A DNA stretch of 64,000 nt. Source: Erythrobacteraceae bacterium. Its GTDB lineage: Bacteria; Pseudomonadota; Alphaproteobacteria; Sphingomonadales; Sphingomonadaceae. Where the stretch lies: contig JAIYAM010000009.1 of assembly GCA_027489065.1 (NCBI GenBank), forward strand, positions 88,018 through 152,017, in the 5' to 3' direction. A program made the translations under genes and the position numbers. Within the stretch, counting starts at the first letter, position 1. Each line of letters opens with the position of its first letter. This document shows, piece by piece, positions 33,797-43,269 of the stretch. The notes under the pieces were generated by a model, which was not told where the DNA came from, did no database searches, and worked only from the letters and a program-made list of their open reading frames with translations.

Positions 33797-36079
33797 TCAC
33801 GGCATCGGCGCGGGTTCCTGCTGCTCGCCGAGCGCGCCGCGCAGTGCGGCTTCGAGTGCGCGGGGATCGATCGGCTTGGTGAGCATCTCGGCGCGCAGGT
33901 CGGGTTCGATCTGGGAGGCGGGCTCGGCATAGCCGGTGCAATAGACGAACGGCACGCCCAGCGACCGCAGGGCCTGCGCCACCGGAGCGCTGCTCGCTCC
34001 GGCAAGATTGACGTCGAGCACCGCAAGGTCGGGCGGCGGGTCCCGCCGGGCGAGATCCACCGCTGCCGCGACGGTGCTGGCCGGGCCGAGGATCTCGCAT
34101 CCCATCTCGCTGATCGCATCCATCAGGGTGAGCGCGATCAGCGCCTCGTCCTCGACCACCATCACCCGCTTGCCGCGCAGCTCCGCACCCGTGCCCGAAG
34201 CGCTTTCCGGGGAAGGCTCGTCGACGATGCCTGTCGGGTCCTGCATCGGTTCGGCGGGCACGTGCCGCTCAAGCGGGAAGGCGATCCGGCAGGTGACGCC
34301 GGTCGGCAACCAGGACAGTTCGAACTCGCCGCCGAGCTGGTGTTCAATTGCGCCGCGGATCGCGGTCGATCCGAATCCGGGCTCCGCAGGCGCAACGACT
34401 TCGGGGCCGCCGGCTTCGGTCCATTCCAGCTCCAGAACGCTCCCGGTCTCGCGCTCGGCGACCTCCCAGGCGACCGTGAGCCGTCCTTCCTCGACCGAAA
34501 GGGCCCCGTACATGGCCGCGTTGATGGCAAGCTCGTGCACCACCATCGCGAGCGCCTGCGATGCGTTCGGTTCGAGCATCAGCGACGGTCCCGAAAGGCA
34601 GATCCGATCGGACCCGGCGCGCCTGAAGGGTTCAAGTTCATCGTGAACAAGGGCGGCAATGTTCACGCCCTGCCAGCGGTTGGCGGCAAGCAAGGTGTGT
34701 GCCCGGGCGAGCGCCTCGATACGCCCGCTCACCGCCGCCTTGAACGCGGCGACATCGTCGACCTTGGTGAGCCGGACCAGCGAGAGGACCACGCTCAGCA
34801 GGTTCTTGGCGCGGTGATCCACCTCGTCCGCGAGGAAGCGCAGCCGTTCCTCCGCCTTGCGCCGATCGGTCACGTCGAGCGAGATGCCCATGATCCCCTG
34901 CGGCTGCCCCTCCGCGTCCCGGAACGGCGCCTTCACAGCGAGCCAGTACGACATGTCCCCGTTCGGGAGCAGGAGGCTCTCTTCCAGCTGGCGCGCCGTA
35001 CCGCCCGCAATGACGGCCTGGTCATTGGCCATGATGGCACGCGCCTGCTCCTCGTCTGCGAGCAGTTCGAGATCTGTCTTGCCGGAGAAGGTTTCCTCTG
35101 TGTGGCCCATCGCCGCCGCGAAGATCGGGTTGCCGATCAGGTAGCGGCCCTCGAGATCCTTGGCGAAGGCAGCGCCGGGAAGGCTGTCGAAGAAGGTCTT
35201 GAGAAGCGCGGTCGCCTGATCGCGCTCGCCTTCGACGGTGCGGATCGGCGTTGCGTCGAAGTTGATCCCGAGCAGCCGCGTCGGCTTGCCATCAGCATCG
35301 CGGAAGAGTTCGGCGCGGCTTGCGAGCCAGATCATTGTCCCGTCGTCGCGCTTGAAGCGGAAATCGACATCGAGACGGTTCAGGCCGCTCTGCGCGTCTT
35401 CGAAGGCCTGCTGTGCGCGCGGGCGGTCGGCCTCGTGGATGCGCTTCATGAACGCGCCGGCAGACGGACGCTGTTCGGGGCCCATGCCGATCACGGTGCG
35501 GAGCGTATCGGACCACCACAGGTTGCCGGTCCTGATATCGAAGTCCCAGATCCCGATCCGGCCCACGTCCTGCGACAGGCTCAGCCGCGCCTCGCTCTTG
35601 CGCAGGCGGCCATGCGCATAGCGCAGGCGGTGCGCGAGATAGATGTTCATCGCGTTGGTCGCGATAAACAGCAGCAGGTTGACCAGACCCGTTCCGTGCA
35701 ATGCGAAAATGCCTTGCGGTTCGATCCAGAAATATATCGTGGCCACTGCGGCGAGAGCCAGTGATACAGCGCCCGGTCCGATCCCGCCAAACAGCGTGCA
35801 GATCAGCACCACCGGATAGAACAGCGCAAACGGCACAAGGCCCGTGTCGAACAGATCGAGGGAGCGCCGCACACCGATCATGCCGGACGTCAGGACCACG
35901 GCGAAAAAATAGAAGAACCACGTCGGGCGCTCCGCAAGGAAGCTCCGCGTTTCGGACAGGCCCCGATAGGCTTGCTGCTCCGGTGCGAAAGAACCGTCCG
36001 AAGCCCTGTCGCCCTCCGAATCGGGAGCAGAAGGTGCCGCGTTCTGACGCGTTGGCGAGTCTTTCAAGAAACCTCTCAC
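33797..36079 (-). CDS. HWE-family hybrid sensor histidine kinase with response-regulator domain
   Basis: A 760-residue protein. After a polar N-terminus come about four membrane segments (FFYFFAVVLTSGMIG, LVPFALFYPVVLICTLFGG, LVNLLLFIATNAMNIYLA), of the DUF4118/MASE type. Two PAS sensor domains follow (WDFDIRTGNLWWSDTLRTVIGM; GRYLIGNPIFAAAMGHTEETFSG). Then comes the HWE kinase core (DHRAKNLLSVVLSLVRLT with the phospho-His; HELAINAAMYGALS; VAWEV). It ends with a receiver domain (VMVVEDEALIALTLMDAI, phospho-Asp in LAVLDVNLAG, KPIDPRALEAAL). The start is GTG at 36079. Light/redox or stress signals are typical inputs, but PAS ligand residues were not identified. It faces away from a second HWE kinase at 36438. 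Confidence 0.9.
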   Translation of the reverse strand: MRGFLKDSPTRQNAAPSAPDSEGDRASDGSFAPEQQAYRGLSETRSFLAERPTWFFYFFAVVLTSGMIGVRRSLDLFDTGLVPFALFYPVVLICTLFGGIGPGAVSLALAAVATIYFWIEPQGIFALHGTGLVNLLLFIATNAMNIYLAHRLRYAHGRLRKSEARLSLSQDVGRIGIWDFDIRTGNLWWSDTLRTVIGMGPEQRPSAGAFMKRIHEADRPRAQQAFEDAQSGLNRLDVDFRFKRDDGTMIWLASRAELFRDADGKPTRLLGINFDATPIRTVEGERDQATALLKTFFDSLPGAAFAKDLEGRYLIGNPIFAAAMGHTEETFSGKTDLELLADEEQARAIMANDQAVIAGGTARQLEESLLLPNGDMSYWLAVKAPFRDAEGQPQGIMGISLDVTDRRKAEERLRFLADEVDHRAKNLLSVVLSLVRLTKVDDVAAFKAAVSGRIEALARAHTLLAANRWQGVNIAALVHDELEPFRRAGSDRICLSGPSLMLEPNASQALAMVVHELAINAAMYGALSVEEGRLTVAWEVAERETGSVLELEWTEAGGPEVVAPAEPGFGSTAIRGAIEHQLGGEFELSWLPTGVTCRIAFPLERHVPAEPMQDPTGIVDEPSPESASGTGAELRGKRVMVVEDEALIALTLMDAISEMGCEILGPASTVAAAVDLARRDPPPDLAVLDVNLAGASSAPVAQALRSLGVPFVYCTGYAEPASQIEPDLRAEMLTKPIDPRALEAALRGALGEQQEPAPMP

Positions 36080-36437
36080 AGCCCCGGGTGCAGTTCATTA
36101 GGTGCGCCGGGATGAAGGTCGCTCCTGCCCGCGCTTGGTTGCACGGTCATTTGTTAATTCGCCGCACATCTCACTAATCTAGGTTTATTTCCTCGGTAAT
36201 ATCTGTGCAGGGTCTCGGTTTAGCACACCGAATGACTTTGGAAGCGGCAGCCGTTTCGCTCTAATTAATCCGCGAGCGAACACTGGGCGGGGCGGCGATC
36301 TGCTCGGGTCGTGTCGTCTGGTACCGTCTGCTCCGGCACGTGCGGGACGGCCAGACTTCAAGACGCGGATTCGTGCTGCGGACGATACGACTACTGATCG
36401 GCGCTGTCTCAAAGGGGGGAGCCAAGGAGTGACAGGC
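36080..36437. promoter_or_regulatory. divergent intergenic region between two sensor kinases
   Basis: 358 bases without a gene. It must hold divergent promoters for the two HWE kinases. A locally AT-rich block (about 36150-36205) contains TTGTTAATTC and TAGGTTTATTTCC and is a good promoter candidate, but no sigma-factor consensus is certain. A GGAG at 36426-36429 sets the rightward start. Confidence 0.35.
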
Positions 36438-37577
36438 ATGGAAAACCACGTCGTGGCTTACGGCGAATACATGCCGCACGGCATGTGCCTTCTGTGGAAG
36501 CCGTGGCTCCTCATGCTGTGGGCCGGCTCGGACTTGCTGATCTTCCTCTCCTACACCGCCATCCCCATCGCGCTGTTGATGGTGCTGCGCAAGCGGACCG
36601 AGGTCCCGCAGGCACCGCTCGTCATCCTGTTCGGCGCCTTCATCCTGCTGTGCGGGATCACCCATCTGTTCATGATCGTCACCCTGTGGGTGCCGATCTA
36701 CCCCTTCGTCGGCTGGATCAAGCTCGCCACCGGCCTGGTCTCTACCGCTACTGCGGTGATGCTGTTCCGGCTGGTTCCCGATCTTATCCGCCTGCCGTCC
36801 CCGGCATTGCTCGCGGCCGCAAATCAGGATCTGCACGGAGAAATCGCCGCACACCAGGCGACGCTCGCCTCGCTTGACCGCCAGGTGCGCGAGCGGACCG
36901 CCGAGCTCGAGGCCGCAACCCGCGCCCTCGCCGTGCAGGCGCGCGAGGCCGTGCATCGCAGCAGTAATATGCTGGCCGTGGTGCACACCCTTGCCGTGCA
37001 ATCGGCCAAGGGCGCACCCAGCGTCGAGGCGTTCCTGCCGCCCTTCCTCGGCCGCATCCGGGCGGTCGCCGACGCGACCCGCGCAATCGCGACCGAGGAG
37101 CAGACCGCCGCATCGCTGCCCAAGGTGGTCGAGGCGGGCCTTGCCGTGCTCAAGGCGACCTATGGTGCGCGGATCGACGCAAGCGGCCCGGCGCTTCTCA
37201 TCAACCCCACCGCAGCGCAGCACATCAGCCTTGCCGTCCACGAGCTTGCGACCAACACGCTCAAGTACGGCCTCGGCGCCTCGGACGATGCACAGGTGAG
37301 CGTGACCTGGACGGCCGACGGAGAGCAGCTCGTGTTCGTGTGGCGCGAGCACCCGTTCCTCGACCGGTCCGCCGACCCGCCCGCGTCAGAAGGCTTCGGG
37401 ACGATGCTGCTGACCGCGATCGTCCCGAGCACCCTCGGCGGCATCGCGGAGACCCTGCGCGAGAACGGCGAGCTGCTCTACCGTCTGACAGTGCCGCTGC
37501 CAGCGGTGGTCGCGGTACCCGTAGCAAACGACCCGAGCCTCGCCACCCGCATCATCGCGACGAGTTTCAATGCTTGA
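36438..37577 (+). CDS. HWE histidine kinase with ethylene-receptor-type membrane domain
   Basis: A 379-residue kinase. Three N-terminal membrane helices have the ethylene-receptor pattern. Counting from ATG 36438, Asp32, Tyr39, Ile42, Pro43, Cys72 and His76 match the spacing of plant ETR1 Asp25, Tyr32, Ile35, Pro36, Cys65 and His69, where Cys and His hold copper(I). The visible segments are SDLLIFLSYTAIPIAL and FGAFILLCGITHLF. A coiled region and an HWE-like kinase core follow (VHRSSNMLAVVHTLAV; HELATNTLKYGLG; VWREH). GGAG lies 8 bases before the ATG; a GTG at 36429 is less well placed. No receiver domain is fused. The stimulus may be ethylene, another small gas, or copper. Confidence 0.9.
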   Translation: MENHVVAYGEYMPHGMCLLWKPWLLMLWAGSDLLIFLSYTAIPIALLMVLRKRTEVPQAPLVILFGAFILLCGITHLFMIVTLWVPIYPFVGWIKLATGLVSTATAVMLFRLVPDLIRLPSPALLAAANQDLHGEIAAHQATLASLDRQVRERTAELEAATRALAVQAREAVHRSSNMLAVVHTLAVQSAKGAPSVEAFLPPFLGRIRAVADATRAIATEEQTAASLPKVVEAGLAVLKATYGARIDASGPALLINPTAAQHISLAVHELATNTLKYGLGASDDAQVSVTWTADGEQLVFVWREHPFLDRSADPPASEGFGTMLLTAIVPSTLGGIAETLRENGELLYRLTVPLPAVVAVPVANDPSLATRIIATSFNA

Positions 37578-37602
37578 TGGAGCGTTGGGCCGAAGGGAGG
37601 GC

Positions 37603-37676
<74 letters not shown>

Positions 37677-37734
37677 ATCGCTGAGCGCGCCAATGCCACC
37701 GAATGCGCCGACAGGTCAACGCCGATTTGGCGCG

Positions 37735-38613
37735 TCAGCCGCGCGCGGGGGCGATCGCCATGTTGTCGATCAGCCGTGTCCCGCCGATCCGCGCGGCGAC
37801 GAGGATGCGGGCAGGGCGGTCCCCCAGCGTCTCGAGCGGAGCGAGTGTCCCGGCATCGACCACTTCGACATAGTCGACCTGAAACCCGTTGCGTTGCAGA
37901 TCGTCTGCCGCGACTGATTTGGCCTCTGATATGGTCTGAAGCCCGGCCTGTATGCTCTGTGCCGCTGCGGCCAGCGTCTGCGGCAGGATGGCTGCTGCCG
38001 CGCGCTGCTCGGACGAAAGATAGCGGTTGCGGCTGCTCATCGCGAGCCCGTACGCCTCGCGCACGGTCGGCACCCCGATGATGCTGTCGACGTGCGGCCG
38101 GGTCAGGTCGAGATCTCGCGCCATCGCGCGGATCACCGCGAGCTGCTGGAAGTCCTTCTCGCCGAAGAACGCGATGTCGGGGGCGACCTGGTTGAAGAGC
38201 TTGAGCACCACGGTCGCCACCCCGTCGAAATGGCCCGGACGCGCTGCGCCGCACAGCCCGTCGCTGATGCTCGCAACGCTCACATTGGTGACGAAGCCGG
38301 CCGGGTACATCGTCTCCACCATCGGTGCCCACAGCAGCGCAACCCCCTCGGCTTCGAGCAGCGCGGCATCCGCGGCAAGCTGGCGGGGGTAGGCGTCGAG
38401 ATCCTCGTTGGCGCCGAACTGTCTGGGGTTCACGAAGATCGAGGCCACGACGTGATCGGCCTCGGCCTTGGCGCGGCGCACCAGCGTCAGATGCCCTTCG
38501 TGCAGCGCGCCCATTGTGGGGACCAGCGCAATGCGTCCTCCGCCCGCGTCGCTCTGGCCCCGCAACTGTGCCAATGCGGTTCTCAACATATGCAGCGTGT
38601 TGACCGTTTGCAC
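37735..38613 (-). CDS. panC: pantothenate synthetase
   Basis: A 292-residue PanC. It joins pantoate and beta-alanine with ATP to make pantothenate, the CoA precursor. The signatures are ALVPTMGALHEGHLTLVRRAK (ATP-binding HxGH-type), SIFVNPRQFGANEDLDAYPR, GHFDGVATVVLKLFNQVAPDIAFFGEKDFQQ, and AMSSRNRYLS. The start is GTG at 38613, supported by GGAGG about 8 bases upstream. No panB or panD is next to it. It is divergent from mipZ. Confidence 0.97.
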   Translation of the reverse strand: MQTVNTLHMLRTALAQLRGQSDAGGGRIALVPTMGALHEGHLTLVRRAKAEADHVVASIFVNPRQFGANEDLDAYPRQLAADAALLEAEGVALLWAPMVETMYPAGFVTNVSVASISDGLCGAARPGHFDGVATVVLKLFNQVAPDIAFFGEKDFQQLAVIRAMARDLDLTRPHVDSIIGVPTVREAYGLAMSSRNRYLSSEQRAAAAILPQTLAAAAQSIQAGLQTISEAKSVAADDLQRNGFQVDYVEVVDAGTLAPLETLGDRPARILVAARIGGTRLIDNMAIAPARG

Positions 38614-38730
38614 CGTCTGGCCTCCAAGGATAAAAGCGAGTTAACGCCCTAGCGGTGCTCGCAGTCCGAATTCAAGCCGCCGGGTGCCGGCCAGTAGAAG
38701 CGACCGCAGACCATAACCGAGAGACCCGCC

Positions 38731-39582
38731 ATGTCGCCCGCCGCGATCGCCCATCCTCCCGAACCACGCACCTTGCGCAAGGGGCAGGCGCACCGGATCG
38801 TCTTCGCCAACGAAAAGGGCGGAACCGGCAAGTCGACCACCGCCGTCCACGTGGCGGTGGCGCTGTCCTATCTCGGTGCGCGGGTTGCCTCGATCGACCT
38901 CGATCCGCGCCAGCGCACCATGCACCGCTATATCGAGAACCGCCTCGCCACGCTCGAGAAGCGGGGGCTGACCCTGCCGACGCCCGATTGCGAGGTGTTC
39001 CGCGGCGAAACCACCGGCGACCTCATGGGCATGATCCGGCGGCTCGAGGCGACTTGCGACTTCCTGATCATCGACAACCCCGGCCGCGATGATCCCTTCG
39101 CGCGGGTGGCGGTCGAGCAAGCCGACACGCTGGTCACGCCGATGAACGACAGCTTCGTCGACTTCGACCTGATCGGGCAGGTCGATGCCGAGACTTTCAA
39201 GGTGAGGAAGCTGTCCTTCTTTGCCGAGCTGATCTGGGAGGCGCGGTTGAAGCGCAGCCGCATGACGATCGAACAGCAGCGCCCGGAGATGGACTGGATC
39301 GTGGTGCGCAATCGCACCGGCCACGTCGAAGCGAAGAACCAGGCGCGCTTGCACAAGGCGCTGGCCGAGATGTCCAAGCGGGTCGGCTTCCGCGTGACGC
39401 AGGGCCTCTCCGAGCGCGTGATCTACCGCGAGCTGTTCCCTTCGGGGCTGACGCTCCTCGACAAGGGACACCTCGGCGAGCTTGGCACCAGCCACCTCAT
39501 CGCCCGGCAGGAGCTGCGTTCACTCGTCAGGGCGCTGAGCCTCCCGGAGTTCACCCGCAAGGGCGAGCTGGAATTCGCCTGA
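38731..39582 (+). CDS. mipZ: division-plane positioning ATPase MipZ
   Basis: A 283-residue ParA-family ATPase that matches MipZ rather than ParA. The deviant Walker A is NEKGGTGKST, switch/Walker region DLDPRQRT, Walker B FLIIDNPG, then DSFVDFDLIGQVD, EMDWIVVRNR and VGFRVTQGLSERVIYRELFPSGLTLLD, all close to the Caulobacter protein. In Caulobacter MipZ binds ParB at the origin, forms a gradient from the poles and blocks FtsZ polymerisation away from midcell. Two parS sites in this window fit that partner. The ATG at 38731 has only a weak ribosome site. The J-domain gene follows with a one-base overlap. Confidence 0.95.
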   Translation: MSPAAIAHPPEPRTLRKGQAHRIVFANEKGGTGKSTTAVHVAVALSYLGARVASIDLDPRQRTMHRYIENRLATLEKRGLTLPTPDCEVFRGETTGDLMGMIRRLEATCDFLIIDNPGRDDPFARVAVEQADTLVTPMNDSFVDFDLIGQVDAETFKVRKLSFFAELIWEARLKRSRMTIEQQRPEMDWIVVRNRTGHVEAKNQARLHKALAEMSKRVGFRVTQGLSERVIYRELFPSGLTLLDKGHLGELGTSHLIARQELRSLVRALSLPEFTRKGELEFA

Positions 39583-39884
39583 TGATCCGCGCGTTGGTTC
39601 TCATAGCCATGGCCTGCCTGTTCTGCCGCTGGGCATTCGGCAAATGGCCCTGGGAATTCCTGAACCCCGCTTCGACCCGGTCGCAGGCAGCCTTCCGGGC
39701 GCGCAAGCTGCTCGGGATCGAGGCAGGTGCAGGGCGTGAAGAGATCATCGCCGCGCATCGCCGCCTCACGGCGCTCGTCCACCCCGATCGCGGCGGATCG
39801 ACGGCTGCCATGCAGGAGGCCAATGCCGCGCGAGACCTGCTGCTCGACGAATTGCCCTTGGGACGCGACGGGAACGCGGAATAG
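39582..39884 (+). CDS. small membrane-anchored J-domain protein
   Basis: A 100-residue protein. A short hydrophobic N-terminus (IRALVLIAMACLFCRWAFG) is followed by a J-domain (RSQAAFRARKLLGIEAGAGREEIIAAHRRLTALVHPDRGGSTAAMQEANAARDLLLDEL) with the essential His-Pro-Asp in VHPDRGG. It probably stimulates an Hsp70 at the membrane. It starts one base inside the mipZ stop (TGATG), a layout that suggests coupled translation with mipZ. The Hsp70 partner is not known; DnaK or the HscC-type protein at 41547 are candidates. Confidence 0.85.
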   Translation: MIRALVLIAMACLFCRWAFGKWPWEFLNPASTRSQAAFRARKLLGIEAGAGREEIIAAHRRLTALVHPDRGGSTAAMQEANAARDLLLDELPLGRDGNAE

Positions 39885-40071
39885 CACAAGGGTCCCAACA
39901 TCCTGGGATTGACACATTCGCGCTGCACGGGTTTCTCGGGCGGCGCGACACATGGGCGGAGCGGACGTCGATCCGATCTGGATCTTATCCGCCTGCCCCT
40001 CCTGACCCGTGTGCCGCGACCTGCCAATGTACCGCCGCCGCGCCCTGCCGCGGCAAGGAGACCCTGACGTG

Positions 40072-41487
40072 ATGCCACACCAGTTCCACCCGACCGTGCT
40101 GCGTGAATACGACATTCGCGGAGTTATCGGCGAGACGCTCGGGCCGGATGATGCGCGGGCGATCGGCCGCGCTTTCGGGACGCTGCTGCAAGAGGCGGGC
40201 GGCAAGACGGTGGCGGTGGGCTATGACGGGCGGGTCAGCTCGCCGATGCTCGAACACGCGCTGATCGAGGGGCTCACCACGAGCGGGTGCGATGTCGTGC
40301 GGATCGGCCTCGGGGCGACCCCGATGCTCTATTACGCCGAAGCGTCAGACGAACAGGTGGATGGCGGCATTCAGATAACTGGCAGCCACAATCCCCCCAA
40401 TTACAATGGCTTCAAGATGGTATTTCTGGGGCGTCCGTTCTTTGGCGCCGATATCCAGAAGCTCGGGAAACTGGCAGCAGAGGGCGCTTTCGCCAGCGGC
40501 ACCGGCACGGTCACCTCGCGCGACATCCTTGGCGAGTATGTCGAGCGCCTGCTCCAGGGTCTCGCCGGTATCGAGCCCGGCAAGCTCGAAGCCTTGCGCG
40601 TCGGCTGGGATGCCGGCAACGGCGCTGCCGGCCCCGCGCTCGAGGCGCTCGCCGCGCGGCTGCCGGGGGAACACCATCTGCTCTTTACCGAAGTTGACGG
40701 ACATTTTCCCAACCACCATCCTGATCCGACTGTCGAAGCCAACCTGACCGATCTTCGCGCGCTCGTCGCCGAGAAGAACCTCGATTTCGGAGTGGCATTC
40801 GACGGGGATGGCGACCGCATCGGCGCGATCGACGGCGAGGGTCGGGTGATCTGGGGCGACCAGCTGCTGATGATCTATGCCGAGGATGCGCTGAAAGACT
40901 GCCCCGGCGCGACGGTTATCGCCGATGTGAAGGCGAGCCGGGCGCTGTTCGATCGCGTGGCCGAACTCGGCGGGACCCCGCTGATGTGGAAGACCGGCCA
41001 CTCGCTGATCAAGTCCAAAATGAAGGAGACTGGTGCGCCGCTGGCCGGCGAGATGAGCGGCCACGTGTTCTTCGCCGATGATTACTACGGCTTCGACGAC
41101 GCGCTCTACGCCGGGATCCGCCTGATCGCCGCCTCGGCCCGCCTCGGGCGCTCGGTCACCGAACTGCGGGGGAGCATGGCACCGATGCTCAACACCCCCG
41201 AGATGCGTTTTCAGGTCGACGAGAGCCGCAAGTTCGCCGCGATGGAGGAGATCGCGGGACGCCTGAGCGCCAACCCCGGCCCGGAGGTCGAAAGCGTCAA
41301 CACCACCGACGGTGTGCGCGTGAACACCGCCGACGGCTGGTGGCTGCTGCGCGCCTCGAACACGCAGGACGTGCTGGTCGCCCGCGCAGAAAGCGAGAGC
41401 GAAGAAGGGCTCGAGCGGCTGCTCGGCCAGATCGACGCGCAGCTCGCCGCCTCGGGGCTGGAGCGCGGCGAATCCGTCGCGCATTAG
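40072..41487 (+). CDS. phosphomannomutase / phosphoglucomutase
   Basis: A 471-residue alpha-D-phosphohexomutase of the AlgC/ManB type. It interconverts the 1- and 6-phosphates of mannose or glucose for surface polysaccharide precursors. Visible parts are FHPTVLREYDIRGVIG, catalytic Ser in QITGSHNPPNYNGFK, metal loop AFDGDGDRIGAID, GEMSGHVFF (sugar selectivity loop) and the phosphate-binding LLRASNTQDVLV. AAGGAG lies 11 bases before ATG 40072; an in-frame GTG at 40069 is equally possible. Gene symbol left empty because manB/algC cannot be told apart. Confidence 0.93.
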   Translation: MPHQFHPTVLREYDIRGVIGETLGPDDARAIGRAFGTLLQEAGGKTVAVGYDGRVSSPMLEHALIEGLTTSGCDVVRIGLGATPMLYYAEASDEQVDGGIQITGSHNPPNYNGFKMVFLGRPFFGADIQKLGKLAAEGAFASGTGTVTSRDILGEYVERLLQGLAGIEPGKLEALRVGWDAGNGAAGPALEALAARLPGEHHLLFTEVDGHFPNHHPDPTVEANLTDLRALVAEKNLDFGVAFDGDGDRIGAIDGEGRVIWGDQLLMIYAEDALKDCPGATVIADVKASRALFDRVAELGGTPLMWKTGHSLIKSKMKETGAPLAGEMSGHVFFADDYYGFDDALYAGIRLIAASARLGRSVTELRGSMAPMLNTPEMRFQVDESRKFAAMEEIAGRLSANPGPEVESVNTTDGVRVNTADGWWLLRASNTQDVLVARAESESEEGLERLLGQIDAQLAASGLERGESVAH

Positions 41488-41546
41488 GAACGGCTCAACC
41501 CAGCAATTCTAATTGCCTGAGCGCTGTCTGACGTTATGACTGCGCC

Positions 41547-43259
41547 ATGCTCGTGGGGATCGATCTTGGCACCACCAACAGCGCCGTGGCGCTGTGGAAG
41601 GACGGTGCGCCGCAGCTGGTGCCCAATGCGCTCGGCAAGGTGCTGACCCCGTCCGCCGTGTCGCTTGCGAAAGGCGGGCAGACCTGGGTGGGAGAGGCCG
41701 CGCTCGATCGCATGGCGACCCATCCGGCCGACACGGTCACCAGCTTCAAGCGGATGATCGGCACCGCCTCGATGGTCACGCTGGCGGGCACCACGCTGAG
41801 CCCGGAAGACCTCTCGGCGATGGTGCTGCGCAGCCTTGCCGACGATGTCGAGGCGGCCACCGGCGAGCGGCCCACCCAGGCTGTCATCACCGTGCCGGCC
41901 TATTTCAACGAGCGCCAGCGCCGCGCCACCCGACGCGCGGGCGAGATCGCCGGGCTCGAGGTCAAGCGCCTCATCAACGAACCGACCGCGGCCGCGCTCG
42001 CCTTCGGCCTTGCGGACCGCGGCGACCGCGAGCCGTTCCTCGTCTTCGACCTGGGCGGCGGCACCTTCGACGTCTCGATCGTCGAGATGTTCGAAGGCAT
42101 CGTCGAGGTTCGCGCCTCGGCGGGCGACAACCGCCTGGGCGGGGACGATTTCGATGCGGTGCTGGTCAAACTGGTCGAGCCGCTGCTGGCGAACGAAGGG
42201 GCGGACCTGCTCGAGCGCCTGCCCGCCGACCGCCGCCGCGCGCTCCTCACCCTCGCCGCCGAGCGCACCCGCCGGGCGCTCACCACTGCCGATGAAGCCG
42301 AATTCAGCGTTGTTATCGACGGCGCGCCCCTCACCGCGAGGGTCACCACCGAGGCCTTCGAGGAGGCCGCCGCGGGTCTGGTCAAGCGGCTGCGCGATCC
42401 GGTGATCCGCGCCCTGCGGGACTGCCATATCGACGTGAAGAGCCTCTCCGATATCGTGCTGGTCGGCGGGGCGACGCGCATGCCGGTGGTGAGGAAGGCG
42501 CTCACCCGGATGTTCGGGCGCTTTCCCAACGCCACGGTCCACCCGGATCACGCCGTGGCGCTCGGCGCGGCGATCCAGGCCGGGCTGCTGTCGGGCGGGG
42601 AGGGGCTCGAGGAGATCCGCATCACCGACGTCGCGCCCTTCACCTTGGGCGTGAACACCGCCACCCGCGACGCGCACGGGCGCTTCCACGACGACATCTT
42701 TGCGCCGATCATCGAGCGCAACACCCCCGTTCCCGTCAGCCGCATGGAGCGCTTCGTCACGCTCGGCGACAACCAGCGGCAGGTCACTTTCGCGATCTAT
42801 CAGGGCGAGGCGCGCGACGTGAAGAAGAACGTCAAGCTCGGCGAACTGACCGTGCCCGTGCCGGCGCGCCCGGCTGGCGAGGTCGCGGTCGACGTGCGCT
42901 TCACCTACGACACGTCCGGGCTGCTCGATGTCGACGTGTCGGTCCCGGCTAACGGGACGACACGCAACCTCGTGATCGTCGACGAGGAGGATCGCCGCAC
43001 CCAGCAGGACGTCGCCGAAAGCCGCAAGCGGCTGGAGAAGCTCAAGGTCCACCCGCGCGACGAGGCCGAGAACGTCGCCCTGCTGGCGCGGGCGGAACGC
43101 GCCTACGAGGGCTTCACCGGCGCCGCCCGCGACATCATCGGACAGGGGCTGACCGAGTTTCAGGGCGCGCTCGAGAAGCAGGACCCGCGGATCATCGCCG
43201 ACGCGCGCGAGGGGCTTACCCGGCTGCTCGACGAGATCGACGCGCATTCTCCGCTATGA
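41547..43259 (+). CDS. hscC: Hsp70-family chaperone, HscC type
   Basis: A 570-residue Hsp70, shorter than DnaK (about 635) because the C-terminal lid is cut down, as in HscC. The nucleotide domain has VGIDLGTTNSAVAL, VITVPAYFNERQRRATRRAGEIAGL, FDLGGGTFDVSIVEM and IVLVGGATRMPVVRKAL. The substrate domain starts after ITDVAPFTLGVNT. HscC proteins work with dedicated J-proteins and a narrower client set than DnaK. The next gene, 10 bases on, encodes a J-like protein and is the likely partner. Confidence 0.88.
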   Translation: MLVGIDLGTTNSAVALWKDGAPQLVPNALGKVLTPSAVSLAKGGQTWVGEAALDRMATHPADTVTSFKRMIGTASMVTLAGTTLSPEDLSAMVLRSLADDVEAATGERPTQAVITVPAYFNERQRRATRRAGEIAGLEVKRLINEPTAAALAFGLADRGDREPFLVFDLGGGTFDVSIVEMFEGIVEVRASAGDNRLGGDDFDAVLVKLVEPLLANEGADLLERLPADRRRALLTLAAERTRRALTTADEAEFSVVIDGAPLTARVTTEAFEEAAAGLVKRLRDPVIRALRDCHIDVKSLSDIVLVGGATRMPVVRKALTRMFGRFPNATVHPDHAVALGAAIQAGLLSGGEGLEEIRITDVAPFTLGVNTATRDAHGRFHDDIFAPIIERNTPVPVSRMERFVTLGDNQRQVTFAIYQGEARDVKKNVKLGELTVPVPARPAGEVAVDVRFTYDTSGLLDVDVSVPANGTTRNLVIVDEEDRRTQQDVAESRKRLEKLKVHPRDEAENVALLARAERAYEGFTGAARDIIGQGLTEFQGALEKQDPRIIADAREGLTRLLDEIDAHSPL

Positions 43260-43269
43260 TGGCGCCTCC

